NCBI GenBank assembly: GCA_030746455.1
Contig: JASLMQ010000947.1
Location: 1-17,647 of the forward strand
DNA length: 17,647 nucleotides
DNA from: Candidatus Latescibacterota bacterium
Lineage (GTDB): Bacteria > Latescibacterota > UBA2968 > GCA-2709665
Direction: 5' to 3'
The notes below the pieces were generated by a model. It was not told the DNA's origin, ran no database searches, and saw only the letters and a program-made list of their open reading frames with translations. The stretch's first letter is position 1, and the number at the start of each line of letters is the position of its first letter. Made by a program: the position numbers and the translations under genes. Of the stretch, positions 7,461 to 14,879 are shown piece by piece.

Positions 7461-7636
7461 GTCCGTTGAGTCCGCACATGTCGACGTGCGGGACACCCCC
7501 TGTTGGGCGACATCCAGCGCGGACCCAACCCACCCGTTTGGGCCTTGACGCCGGTGCGAAATCTTCGTACCTACGGGTCCATCTCATGAGGCGCATTAGA
7601 CCGTAGAATCGGCGGTCCTACGGGGGCCGCAGAACC

Positions 7637-8728
7637 ATGACGCGAATCGCCACAACCCTACTGGCCATCACCCTCCTGGCGGCGCCGCAGGTGTTCGCCG
7701 AACTGGCGGCGCTACCGGACGAAACCACGGCCGGGATTGCCGACCTGAACCGGCAGGCCTTCCAGGCATTCCGCCGACACGACTTCGCCGGGGCCGATAC
7801 GGCCGCCCTTAAGGCGACCCGGCTGGCCTCGGAGGGTGGGGAAGGTGTCGACACGGGGATCGCGGCGGCCAACCTTGGGGCGGTTCGGACCATGCAGGGC
7901 CGGCTCGATGATGCGGTCGCCCTCCAGGGCAGGGCGGACTCGATCTTCGTGCAGTTGGGGGAGACCCGTCTCAGGGGGCGGCTGGCCGTGGCCCGGGCGG
8001 TGACGGCTTTTCTGGCAGAGCAGAGATACTCCGCGGCTGAGCCGGATGACGCCATCGCGGTTCTCGACCAGGCCGCAAAGTGGCTGGAGCCGGAGGACCC
8101 GGACCTCGCCTGCGTGAGGGCGGAGATCCTGTGCTGCTCCAATCAGGGACCGCGGGTGCAGGAGGGATACGCGGCCTACACGTCGCTTCACCGAGGGTGC
8201 CTCGCGTCCGGGGATTCGGCGAAGGCCGCGTTAATCGCCACGCGGCTGGGCCGGACCGAGGGGCTCACGGGCGGGCATTTGTCGGCTCTGAAGTTCTTCG
8301 CGGAGGCCATGAAGCTTCAGCGGGCTCGGGATGACAGCAGCGATATGGCACTGGCGCTCCGGAACATCGGGCTGGCGCATCGCAAGGTGATGCGCTACGA
8401 GGAATCGGAGGCCGCCCTCAAGGAGGCCCTTTCTCTCGCGGAGATGCAGCAGGACCGCAGGCGGGTTGTGGTAGTCTCGAACGATCTGAGCCTCCTGTAC
8501 GCGGAGATCGGTGACAACGAAAAGGCCCGGGAGTGGGACCTGAAGGCTAACGAGGCGATGCGCGCGATCGTCAGCGACCTCGACCAGGGCCGCCTCGTGG
8601 ACTCGGTGCTGTTCGACTTCTTCCAGCTGGTCAAGATGCGATACGCGAACATCCAGCCCTACACCGCGGATCTGTTCGAGGGGTTCTACGATCAGCTCGT
8701 GCTGGAACGTCCCGATCCCTTGCCCTAA
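7637..8728 (+). CDS. exported TPR-like helical repeat protein
   Basis: A 363-residue protein with a Sec signal peptide (about 1-21, likely cut after QVFA). The rest is alanine-rich helical repeat. Clear TPR-like pairs lie at about 36-66, 75-104 and 237-305, where RNIGLAHRKVMRYEESEAAL and NDLSLLYAEIGDNEKAREW show the small-residue and aromatic spacing of TPRs. The middle (about 115-235) is less regular and carries a CC pair at 166-167. TPR proteins bind partners, so it may be a scaffold in the periplasm. The next gene, the exported kinase, starts 124 bases downstream, with dispersed repeat A between them. No good Shine-Dalgarno precedes the ATG. I cannot assign a specific function. Confidence 0.75.
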   Translation: MTRIATTLLAITLLAAPQVFAELAALPDETTAGIADLNRQAFQAFRRHDFAGADTAALKATRLASEGGEGVDTGIAAANLGAVRTMQGRLDDAVALQGRADSIFVQLGETRLRGRLAVARAVTAFLAEQRYSAAEPDDAIAVLDQAAKWLEPEDPDLACVRAEILCCSNQGPRVQEGYAAYTSLHRGCLASGDSAKAALIATRLGRTEGLTGGHLSALKFFAEAMKLQRARDDSSDMALALRNIGLAHRKVMRYEESEAALKEALSLAEMQQDRRRVVVVSNDLSLLYAEIGDNEKAREWDLKANEAMRAIVSDLDQGRLVDSVLFDFFQLVKMRYANIQPYTADLFEGFYDQLVLERPDPLP

Positions 8729-8744
8729 TCCATCAGAACCGAGG

Positions 8745-8776
8745 AACTACGAAAGACGCGAAATACGCGAAAGAGG
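8745..8776. repeat. dispersed repeat A, copy 3
   Basis: Reads AACTACGAAAGACGCGAAAT then ACGCGAAAGAGG, beginning 17 bases after the TPR gene stop. Copies 1 and 2 are at 591 and 4168. Confidence 0.7.
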
Positions 8777-8840
8777 TCCAAGGCACCACTTGGTGGCCGG
8801 AACGAGCCACGAGCCCCGAATCAGGAGCCCCGAGGACCGT

Positions 8841-8846
8841 GAAGGG
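8841..8846 (+). promoter_or_regulatory. Shine-Dalgarno deciding the start of the exported kinase
   Basis: GAAGGG lies six bases before the ATG at 8853. It favours that start over the in-frame TTG at 8790 and the ATG at 8889. Confidence 0.55.
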
Positions 8847-8852
8847 ACCACG

Positions 8853-9698
8853 ATGAGGCCATCCAGACGCCGGGTGGAGCTTAGGCGAATGGCAAGATTC
8901 ACTAGCACAGTCGCGCACGTAGTCCTGGCGGCGGCGCTGTTGGGAGCGACGGCCCACGCGGGAGAGATGTCGCGGGAGGCGCGGGAGGCCTACCTGAGGT
9001 CCGCGAAGATCGTGTCGATGAAGGACATCGGCGAGGGGGCCACGCATCCGACCAAGGTCAAGCTCGATGACGGGAACACGAAGATGAAGGCGATCTTCAA
9101 GTCCGTGGACCTGCGCCAGAAGTGGGCCAGCCGGTTCGGATCCGAGACGACCCGGGGATATATCGACAGCTACAAGAACGAGATCGCCGCCTACGAGCTG
9201 GACAAGCTGCTGGGCCTGGACATGCTGCCCGTGATCGTCGAGCGGAAGATCAAGGGCAGGCGCGGCTCCCTGCGGGAGTGGGTGGAGCACGTGATTCCAC
9301 ACTACGGCCACGACGAGCCATCGCCGGACGTGGACCGCATGCACGACCAGATGCAGGCGGTATGGTTGTTCGACTCCCTGATCACCAACGTGGACCGGCG
9401 TACCCACAATCTGATGCTCGGGCCTGGGTGGGCCCCGGTGCTGATTGACCACTCGATGGGGTTCATGGATTTCCAGAAGCCGTTCCGCCCGATGTATCGG
9501 TTTCCCCGCGAGACGATCGACCGGTTGCGCGCCCTGGACCAGCGCACGATCAGGAGGGCGCTGCGGCGCTACCTGAGGCGCCACCAGATCCGGGCCTTGA
9601 TGCGGCGCCGCGAGATCCTCCTGGAGCACGTGGACCGCCAGCTCGCCGTGCGGGATTCGTCCGAGGTCTTCTTCTCGCTTGCGGCTGTCACCCAATAG
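8853..9698 (+). CDS. exported atypical kinase, FAM20C/HipA/PI4K-like
   Basis: A 281-residue protein that looks like an atypical kinase sent out of the cytoplasm. A basic N-terminus (RPSRRRVELRR) and hydrophobic core (about 17-34) end at ATAHA, a signal peptidase I site near 36. The body has the nucleotide-site landmarks of the FAM20C/HipA/PI4K group: GEGATHPTKVKLDDG at 60-74, a Lys in AIFK (K83), an acidic residue in KNEIAAYELDKLLGL (E110), a catalytic-type NVDRRTHN (D181, N186) and a metal-binding-type LIDHSMGF (D199). From memory, FAM20C has GNMDRH and LDNGRGF at the last two places. The C-terminal 60 residues are Arg-rich helices. It lies 53 bases before a lipoprotein phosphatase. Substrate could be protein, sugar or lipid. 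Alternatives are a HipA-like pseudokinase or a lipid kinase. Confidence 0.72.
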   Translation: MRPSRRRVELRRMARFTSTVAHVVLAAALLGATAHAGEMSREAREAYLRSAKIVSMKDIGEGATHPTKVKLDDGNTKMKAIFKSVDLRQKWASRFGSETTRGYIDSYKNEIAAYELDKLLGLDMLPVIVERKIKGRRGSLREWVEHVIPHYGHDEPSPDVDRMHDQMQAVWLFDSLITNVDRRTHNLMLGPGWAPVLIDHSMGFMDFQKPFRPMYRFPRETIDRLRALDQRTIRRALRRYLRRHQIRALMRRREILLEHVDRQLAVRDSSEVFFSLAAVTQ

Positions 9699-9751
9699 CA
9701 GCGACGTACGGTAATGAATCTCACCGCGCCACCGCAATAGGAGATGGGCCG

Positions 9752-12037
9752 ATGAAACGGTCACCGCATCGCCTCATCTGGCTCGCGGCCGCGCTCGCCA
9801 TCGCGATCGGCGGTTGCGCCAAGGACGTCAACATCGTGGGCGGGCCGTACGTGCGCCCCGATGGGGTCGACCGCGTGATCGTGACCTGGGAGACCGAGCT
9901 GCCGGGGAACTCGTGGGTCGACTATGGATTGACCGACGGCTACGGCGTGCGCATCGGATCGGACGCGGAAACACGGACCCATCGGGTGCCGCTGCCAGAT
10001 CTCCGGCCGGGTCGGCGCTATTTCTACCGCGTGTCTTCCGCGGGGAGCCAGAGGACGGGCACATTCACCTCCGGGACGGCCTTCACCAAAGGTCCGTATG
10101 CGCAGAACGTCACCCCGTCCAGCATCGTCATCATGTGGGAGGCCAGTCCCGCCGTCGGGGGAGCCGTTGTCTTCGGTCCGACGGGTGCCATAGCGGATAC
10201 GGCGAAAGCAGACGACGCTGCGGCCTTTCAGGAGGTGACGCTCTCCGGCCTGAACCCGGGGACGACCTATCGATACCGGGCCCTCGCCGGGGGCCTCAGC
10301 AGCGCCGCGGGGACCTTCCGCACACCTGCCGACGCCGACACGGCGTTCCGCTTCATCCTCTACGGAGACAGCCGAAGCCACCCGGAAGTGCACGGCAAGC
10401 TGGCGGGCCGGATGGCTCAGGAAGACGTCGCCTTCGTGATCCACTCGGGCGATTTCGTGGACGACGGCCGTAAGGCGGTGCAGTGGGGGCCCCAGTTCTT
10501 CACTCCCGTGCAGCCGCTGGCCCTTCGTACACCGATCTTCCCGGCGATCGGCAACCACGAGAAGGATGCGCCGGCCTACTATCGGTATTTCTCGGTCCCC
10601 GCCAACGGCTCGGAATCCAGACCCGAGGCGTGGTATGCCTTCGACTACGGCAACGCGCACTTCACCGTGCTGGACACCAATCCGCCGTCGGGCCGATTCG
10701 CTGCCGGTTCGGAACAGCTGCGTTGGCTGGAGCAGGATCTGGCGACCTCCGACGCACAGTGGAAGCTCGTGGTGTTCCATCATCCCATCTACAGCTCCGG
10801 TCGGTACAGCAGCGACATGGAGCTGCGGTCCGTACTGGATCCCCTGTTCGAGCGGTACGCCGTGGATATGGTCCTCACCGGGCACGATCACCTCTACGAG
10901 CGAACGAGACCCCTGCGGGGAGGCAAGCGCCACGACGACGGCGTCGTCCACGTCGTGAGCGGGGGCGGCGGGGCCGATCTCTATCCCGCCGGACGCAGCC
11001 CGTGGACGGCCGTGTCGAAGAGCTGCACCCATTTCTGCGCGATCGAGATCTCCGGCTCGCGGCTCGACATGGAGGCGACCGATTCGGACGGCCGACAGGT
11101 GGATTTGCTGACGATCCACAAGCAGAGGGACGTACTGGACGGCTGGCTCCAGACGGCTCGCGAGTCGGACGGAAGGGCACGCCGAAGCGTGATCGTGGAA
11201 CTCGGGCGGACCGGACGGCTGGAGGCGGCTGCACCCATTGCCGCCCACGCGCAGACCCAGGAGGTCGGTCTCAGGAGGGCCGTGGCCGAGGGCCTCGCCC
11301 GGATCGCCGATCCCAGGCAGACGTCGGCGCTTGCGGCCCTGAGCGAGGATGACGACACCGAGGTGCGTCGATGGGCCACGCGCGGGCTGATCGACGTGGG
11401 GGGACGCGATGCCGCGCGCACGTGTCTCGTTCGTCTGCAGGATTCGGACCGCCAGGTGAGGCGGACGGCGGCGGAGGGGCTGCGTCGCAACCCGATGCGT
11501 CGCGCCGTCCCGCTTCTTGTGGTGGCTGCAAGAGACGAGGATAAGGGGGTTCGGCTGGCGGCGGTCCAGGCCCTGGCTGTGACACCGGGTCGCGCTGCCG
11601 AGGACGGTCTGTTGGCGGCACTGAAGGACGCCGAGAGGCAGGTGTGGCGCACCGCCTTTGCCGGCGTGATCGAGCAGAAACTACAAGCCCGCGCGGTTCC
11701 GGACCTTATCGGCCTGCTGCCGCGGGAGGAAGGGGAGACGCTGCGGGAGATCATCCGGTCCCTTGGCGACACACGAGATCGTACGGCCCTCCCCGCGCTG
11801 CTCGAGCTCGTGAGGGATGAGAGTGCGGGTACCCGACAGGCCGCGGTGGTCGCGCTGGCCAAGCTGAAGGACCGTTCCGCCGTCCCAGCTCTCATAGCGG
11901 CCCTGGACGACACGAACCGGGGAGTCCGGCGGGTGGCGGTACGCGCCCTGACCGCCATTACCGGCGAGTTTCCGGGCAGTACCCCCGACGACTGGAAACG
12001 CTGGTGGCGGGAGCGCGGTAGGCGCGCTCTGCCTTGA
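9752..12037 (+). CDS. lipoprotein metallophosphoesterase with C-terminal HEAT repeats
   Basis: A 761-residue cell-envelope phosphatase. A lipobox-like IGGC gives lipidated C22. Two fibronectin-III or phosphatase-N-like beta domains follow (about 26-110 and 111-191), each ending in a LxPGxxYxYR-like strand. The metallophosphoesterase core (about 198-450) has D206 in YGDSRS, D234 in SGDFVDD, GNHE at 267-270, FHHPIY at 342-347 and GHDHLYER at 377-384, a full two-metal set. The Tyr of the purple-acid GDxxY motif is absent, since D237 takes its place, so a purple acid phosphatase is unlikely. From about 475 to 735 come HEAT repeats such as VRRWATRGLIDVG and VRRVAVRALTAI, then the DDWKRWW tail. AGGAG precedes the ATG by eight bases. 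It sits between the exported kinase and a transporter that also ends in HEAT repeats. The substrate is unknown. Confidence 0.88.
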   Translation: MKRSPHRLIWLAAALAIAIGGCAKDVNIVGGPYVRPDGVDRVIVTWETELPGNSWVDYGLTDGYGVRIGSDAETRTHRVPLPDLRPGRRYFYRVSSAGSQRTGTFTSGTAFTKGPYAQNVTPSSIVIMWEASPAVGGAVVFGPTGAIADTAKADDAAAFQEVTLSGLNPGTTYRYRALAGGLSSAAGTFRTPADADTAFRFILYGDSRSHPEVHGKLAGRMAQEDVAFVIHSGDFVDDGRKAVQWGPQFFTPVQPLALRTPIFPAIGNHEKDAPAYYRYFSVPANGSESRPEAWYAFDYGNAHFTVLDTNPPSGRFAAGSEQLRWLEQDLATSDAQWKLVVFHHPIYSSGRYSSDMELRSVLDPLFERYAVDMVLTGHDHLYERTRPLRGGKRHDDGVVHVVSGGGGADLYPAGRSPWTAVSKSCTHFCAIEISGSRLDMEATDSDGRQVDLLTIHKQRDVLDGWLQTARESDGRARRSVIVELGRTGRLEAAAPIAAHAQTQEVGLRRAVAEGLARIADPRQTSALAALSEDDDTEVRRWATRGLIDVGGRDAARTCLVRLQDSDRQVRRTAAEGLRRNPMRRAVPLLVVAARDEDKGVRLAAVQALAVTPGRAAEDGLLAALKDAERQVWRTAFAGVIEQKLQARAVPDLIGLLPREEGETLREIIRSLGDTRDRTALPALLELVRDESAGTRQAAVVALAKLKDRSAVPALIAALDDTNRGVRRVAVRALTAITGEFPGSTPDDWKRWWRERGRRALP

Positions 12038-12141
12038 GAGGCGGCCGGGACCGACCCACGCCCTTCCGCTGGCCCTGGAGCCCGGGCCTCGGAGCATCCA
12101 ATACCCGCATTCCCGCACCTTCTCACTGAGGACTCCCTCCC

Positions 12142-14610
12142 ATGCCGCATTCTCCTGAGACGCGGTCCTCGCCCTGGGGCCTCCCCGACCTGTCCCGACC
12201 CGACATCCGCGCTGCCTCGCTGCTCTTCCTCTATTACTTCCTGGTCATGTGCGCGTTCTCCGCCGTGAAGCCGGTGCGGAACGCCCTTCTGCTCGACCGG
12301 CTCGGCCCGGACTGGCTGCCCGTGGGCTTCATCGGCACGGCGGTGGTCACCGGCGGGATCGTCGTCGTGTCGAGCTGGCTGTCCCGGCGGGTGCCCGAGC
12401 GATTCCGTGTGTTCGGCACCGTGGTGGTGCTCATCGGGAACCTGCTGCTGTTCCGCTGGCTGTTCGATGTGGCCGGGAACTGGGTCGCCCTGGTCTTCTA
12501 CGTCTGGGCCAACCTGTTCTCGAATATTCTGATCACGCAGTTCTGGCTGATCGCCAACAGCCTGCTGACGCCCAGGGAGGCCAAGCGGCTGTTCGGTTGG
12601 GTGGGCGCGGGCGGCATCCTGGGGGCCGTGGTTGGGCCGGTCATCTCCTACAAGGCGGTGGGATACGCGGGTACCGAGAACCTGCTCTACGTCCCCTGCG
12701 TGCTCCTCGCGATCAGCCTGCCCCTGGTCTGGTCGCTCGAGGGCGGGGGAGAGCGGGCAGCCGGGGATATGCCGAGGGAGCCCGCCGGGAACGGACTGAA
12801 GCTTTTCCAGGAGTTCCGGCACCTGAAGCTCATCGCCCTCATCTTCGGCGTGAGCATCATCGTTCAGACAGTCCTGGACTACCAGTTCCAGACGATCGCT
12901 GCGCGTGCCTTCGACGCGGCTGATGAGAAGACCGCCTTCTTCGCTCAGTTCTTCACGGCACAGAACCTCGTCAGCCTGGCCATCCAGGTTCTGGTTACGC
13001 GCGTGATCCTCATTCGCTTCGGTGTGGGCTTCGCCCTGCTCCTGCTGCCTGCGGCACTGAGCGCTGGATCTCTGGGGATCCTGTTGCTCCCCACGCTCCT
13101 GATTGCATCGGTGGCCAAGCTGGGCGAGGGGGCCCTCCGCTACTCGCTGCAGGAGGCGACCCGCGAGATCCTCTACCTGCCCCTGCCGGCATCGGTACGC
13201 TCCCGCGTTCGTCCCATCATCGACATCTTCGGCGCCCGGCTGTTCGAAGGAACGGGCGGATTGCTGATCCTGCTGTGCACGGGCGTGCTGCACATCTCGG
13301 TGGGCGGGCTGGGCGTGATCTCTCTCGCACTGATCGCGATCTGGGCGATCGCCGTGCTGGGGGTGAAGCGCGCCTACCTGGATTCGCTCCGCAGCCTGTT
13401 CTCCGAGGCCCCGGTCGAGTCCCGCGATCGGGCGGCCGAGGTGCTTGACGCCGAGACGGTCGAGGTGCTCCTGAGCAACCTGGAAAGCACCGACGAGCTC
13501 CAGGTGAACCAGGCGCTGACGCTCCTGGACCTGGTCCACGACAAGTCGGGTCTTGTCGGTCGGATCGGGCAGATGATGCAGCATCCCTCCGCTGCCGTGC
13601 GGGGCCGCGCGCTTGGCCTCCTTCGGAATGCCGACGAGGGCGGTTTCGTCGAGCAGGCGGCGGCGCTGCTCGAGGCGTCCGACGTGGAGGCCAGGCTGGA
13701 GGCGGTGCGCTACCTCTGCCGTTTCGGGGACGAAGAAGCCCACTCGCGTGCCGCCGGGGCGCTCAGGGATGCCGATTCCCGAGTGCGAACGGCGGCCATC
13801 GCCCTGATGGCCGGGTCGGAGAGCACGGACAGAGACCAGATCTGGTCGGCGTTGACGGACCTCTGCGACCGCGAGGACGAAGATGCGGAGCAAGCCCGGG
13901 GTGAGGCCGCGCTGGTGCTGGGGACGCTTAACGATCCCGAGTTCGACGACCTGCTGATCCATCTGCTGCGGGATTCATCCCCGCTGGTGGTGCGAGCCGC
14001 CCTGGAGGGCGTGGGGCAGACGGGCCGGCGTGTCTTCGTCCCGTTCGTCGTGTCCTACCTGGGGGACGAGGTCCTGATGCTCTACGCCCAGCGGGCGCTG
14101 CGGGCCTACGGCGACCGGATCCTCGGCACGCTTCGCGACTACATGGCCGATCCCGATGAGCCCGCCATGCTGAGGCGCGCCATCCCGGGTTGCTTCGCGG
14201 CCATCGGCACCCGCCGGGCGGCTCAGGTGCTCACCAGGGCTCTGGGGGATCATCAAGAAGCGCTGGGAGAGGCGATCGTGGAGGCCCTGGGCGAGCTGCG
14301 CTCCCGTCACCCCGAGTGGTCGTTCGATGTCGACCGGGTGGAGGCCGCCCTGTTCCGTGCGGTCGAGGTCCCGATGCAGCCGCTACAGCCTGGAGCGGAC
14401 ACGGAGCGCCACCTGAGGCTGGCCGTGGGCCTCCTGGCCCTCATCTATCCGCTCGACGATGTTTACCGTGCGTATGCGGGGCTGACGAGCGGCGACCGGC
14501 AGCAGAGGGCGAACGCCATCGAGCTGCTGGACAACCTGCTCCGTCCGGAGCTCAAGCGGGCCATTCTGCCTTACGTCGAGGCGCTGGCCCCGCCGGATAC
14601 GGGGCTCTAG
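12142..14610 (+). CDS. Npt/ATP-ADP-carrier-like MFS transporter fused to HEAT repeats
   Basis: An 822-residue inner-membrane protein. Residues about 23-415 form roughly twelve hydrophobic helices of major-facilitator type. TQFWLIANSLLTPREAKRLF at 132-151 and GAGGILGAVVG at 155-165 match the group that databases name Npt1/Npt2 nucleotide transporters, so exchange of nucleotides is possible, though many members are uncharacterised. The C-terminal half (about 440-720) is HEAT repeat, for instance AAVRGRALGLLRN, SRVRTAAIALM and PLVVRAALEGVG, followed by an ANAIELLDNLL block (790-800). The HEAT part is probably cytoplasmic and may dock a partner. It starts 104 bases after the HEAT-bearing phosphatase, and GAGGA lies about nine bases before its ATG. 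A plain MFS exporter is the alternative. Confidence 0.82.
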   Translation: MPHSPETRSSPWGLPDLSRPDIRAASLLFLYYFLVMCAFSAVKPVRNALLLDRLGPDWLPVGFIGTAVVTGGIVVVSSWLSRRVPERFRVFGTVVVLIGNLLLFRWLFDVAGNWVALVFYVWANLFSNILITQFWLIANSLLTPREAKRLFGWVGAGGILGAVVGPVISYKAVGYAGTENLLYVPCVLLAISLPLVWSLEGGGERAAGDMPREPAGNGLKLFQEFRHLKLIALIFGVSIIVQTVLDYQFQTIAARAFDAADEKTAFFAQFFTAQNLVSLAIQVLVTRVILIRFGVGFALLLLPAALSAGSLGILLLPTLLIASVAKLGEGALRYSLQEATREILYLPLPASVRSRVRPIIDIFGARLFEGTGGLLILLCTGVLHISVGGLGVISLALIAIWAIAVLGVKRAYLDSLRSLFSEAPVESRDRAAEVLDAETVEVLLSNLESTDELQVNQALTLLDLVHDKSGLVGRIGQMMQHPSAAVRGRALGLLRNADEGGFVEQAAALLEASDVEARLEAVRYLCRFGDEEAHSRAAGALRDADSRVRTAAIALMAGSESTDRDQIWSALTDLCDREDEDAEQARGEAALVLGTLNDPEFDDLLIHLLRDSSPLVVRAALEGVGQTGRRVFVPFVVSYLGDEVLMLYAQRALRAYGDRILGTLRDYMADPDEPAMLRRAIPGCFAAIGTRRAAQVLTRALGDHQEALGEAIVEALGELRSRHPEWSFDVDRVEAALFRAVEVPMQPLQPGADTERHLRLAVGLLALIYPLDDVYRAYAGLTSGDRQQRANAIELLDNLLRPELKRAILPYVEALAPPDTGL

Positions 14611-14683
14611 CCAAGACACCGAAGAGCGGACCACCACCCCACTTCGCGGCAGTGAAGCGCCGCTTCCACCTACGCATCTGGCG

Positions 14684-14740
14684 GTGCTTCGGCGGACAAG
14701 TCGGGGGGCAGGCAGAGACCACCGAGGACTCAGAGAGAAG
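14684..14740. repeat. dispersed repeat B, copy 2, and adjoining ACCACCGAGGACTCAGAGA repeat
   Basis: CGGCGGACAAGTCGG at 14690-14704 is the reverse complement of 2338-2352. It continues into GAGACCACCGAGGACTCAGA, another wording I recall from intergenic DNA of uncultured genomes. The whole gap from 14611 to 14879 shows no gene. Confidence 0.55.
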
Positions 14741-14832
14741 ACGGGAAGATGGATTCGGAGGACGGTCCAGACGACAGCGGCGCAGAGGTGGTCCAGGGGT
14801 AGGCCGGGGAAAAGCATAGACTACGAAGAGCA

Positions 14833-14851
14833 CCCCGGGTCGAGCCCGGGG
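14833..14851. repeat. inverted repeat CCCCGGG-TCGAG-CCCGGGG
   Basis: A perfect 7-bp stem with a 5-base loop, ending 15 bases before the Shine-Dalgarno of the sulfatase gene. It has no T-run. It could fold in the mRNA leader or be part of a dispersed repeat. Confidence 0.55.
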
Positions 14852-14879
14852 CAGGCTTCGGACACGAAGGAGCCCGTGA

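Noticed and set aside
7545..7573. Promoter with TTGACG upstream of the TPR gene
   Set aside because: The -10 at the right spacing is TACCTA, which shares only two bases with TATAAT.
10981..13962. Very long open frame on the minus strand (993 codons) across the phosphatase and transporter genes
   Set aside because: Its product is Gln/Arg/His/Pro-rich without any domain, as expected for the mirror of GC-rich coding DNA. The + strand genes here have clear motifs.
14682..14696. Sigma-54 -24/-12 promoter (GG-N10-GC) before the sulfatase
   Set aside because: Only the minimal GG and GC are present, without the TT of the -12 box, and it lies in a dispersed repeat.
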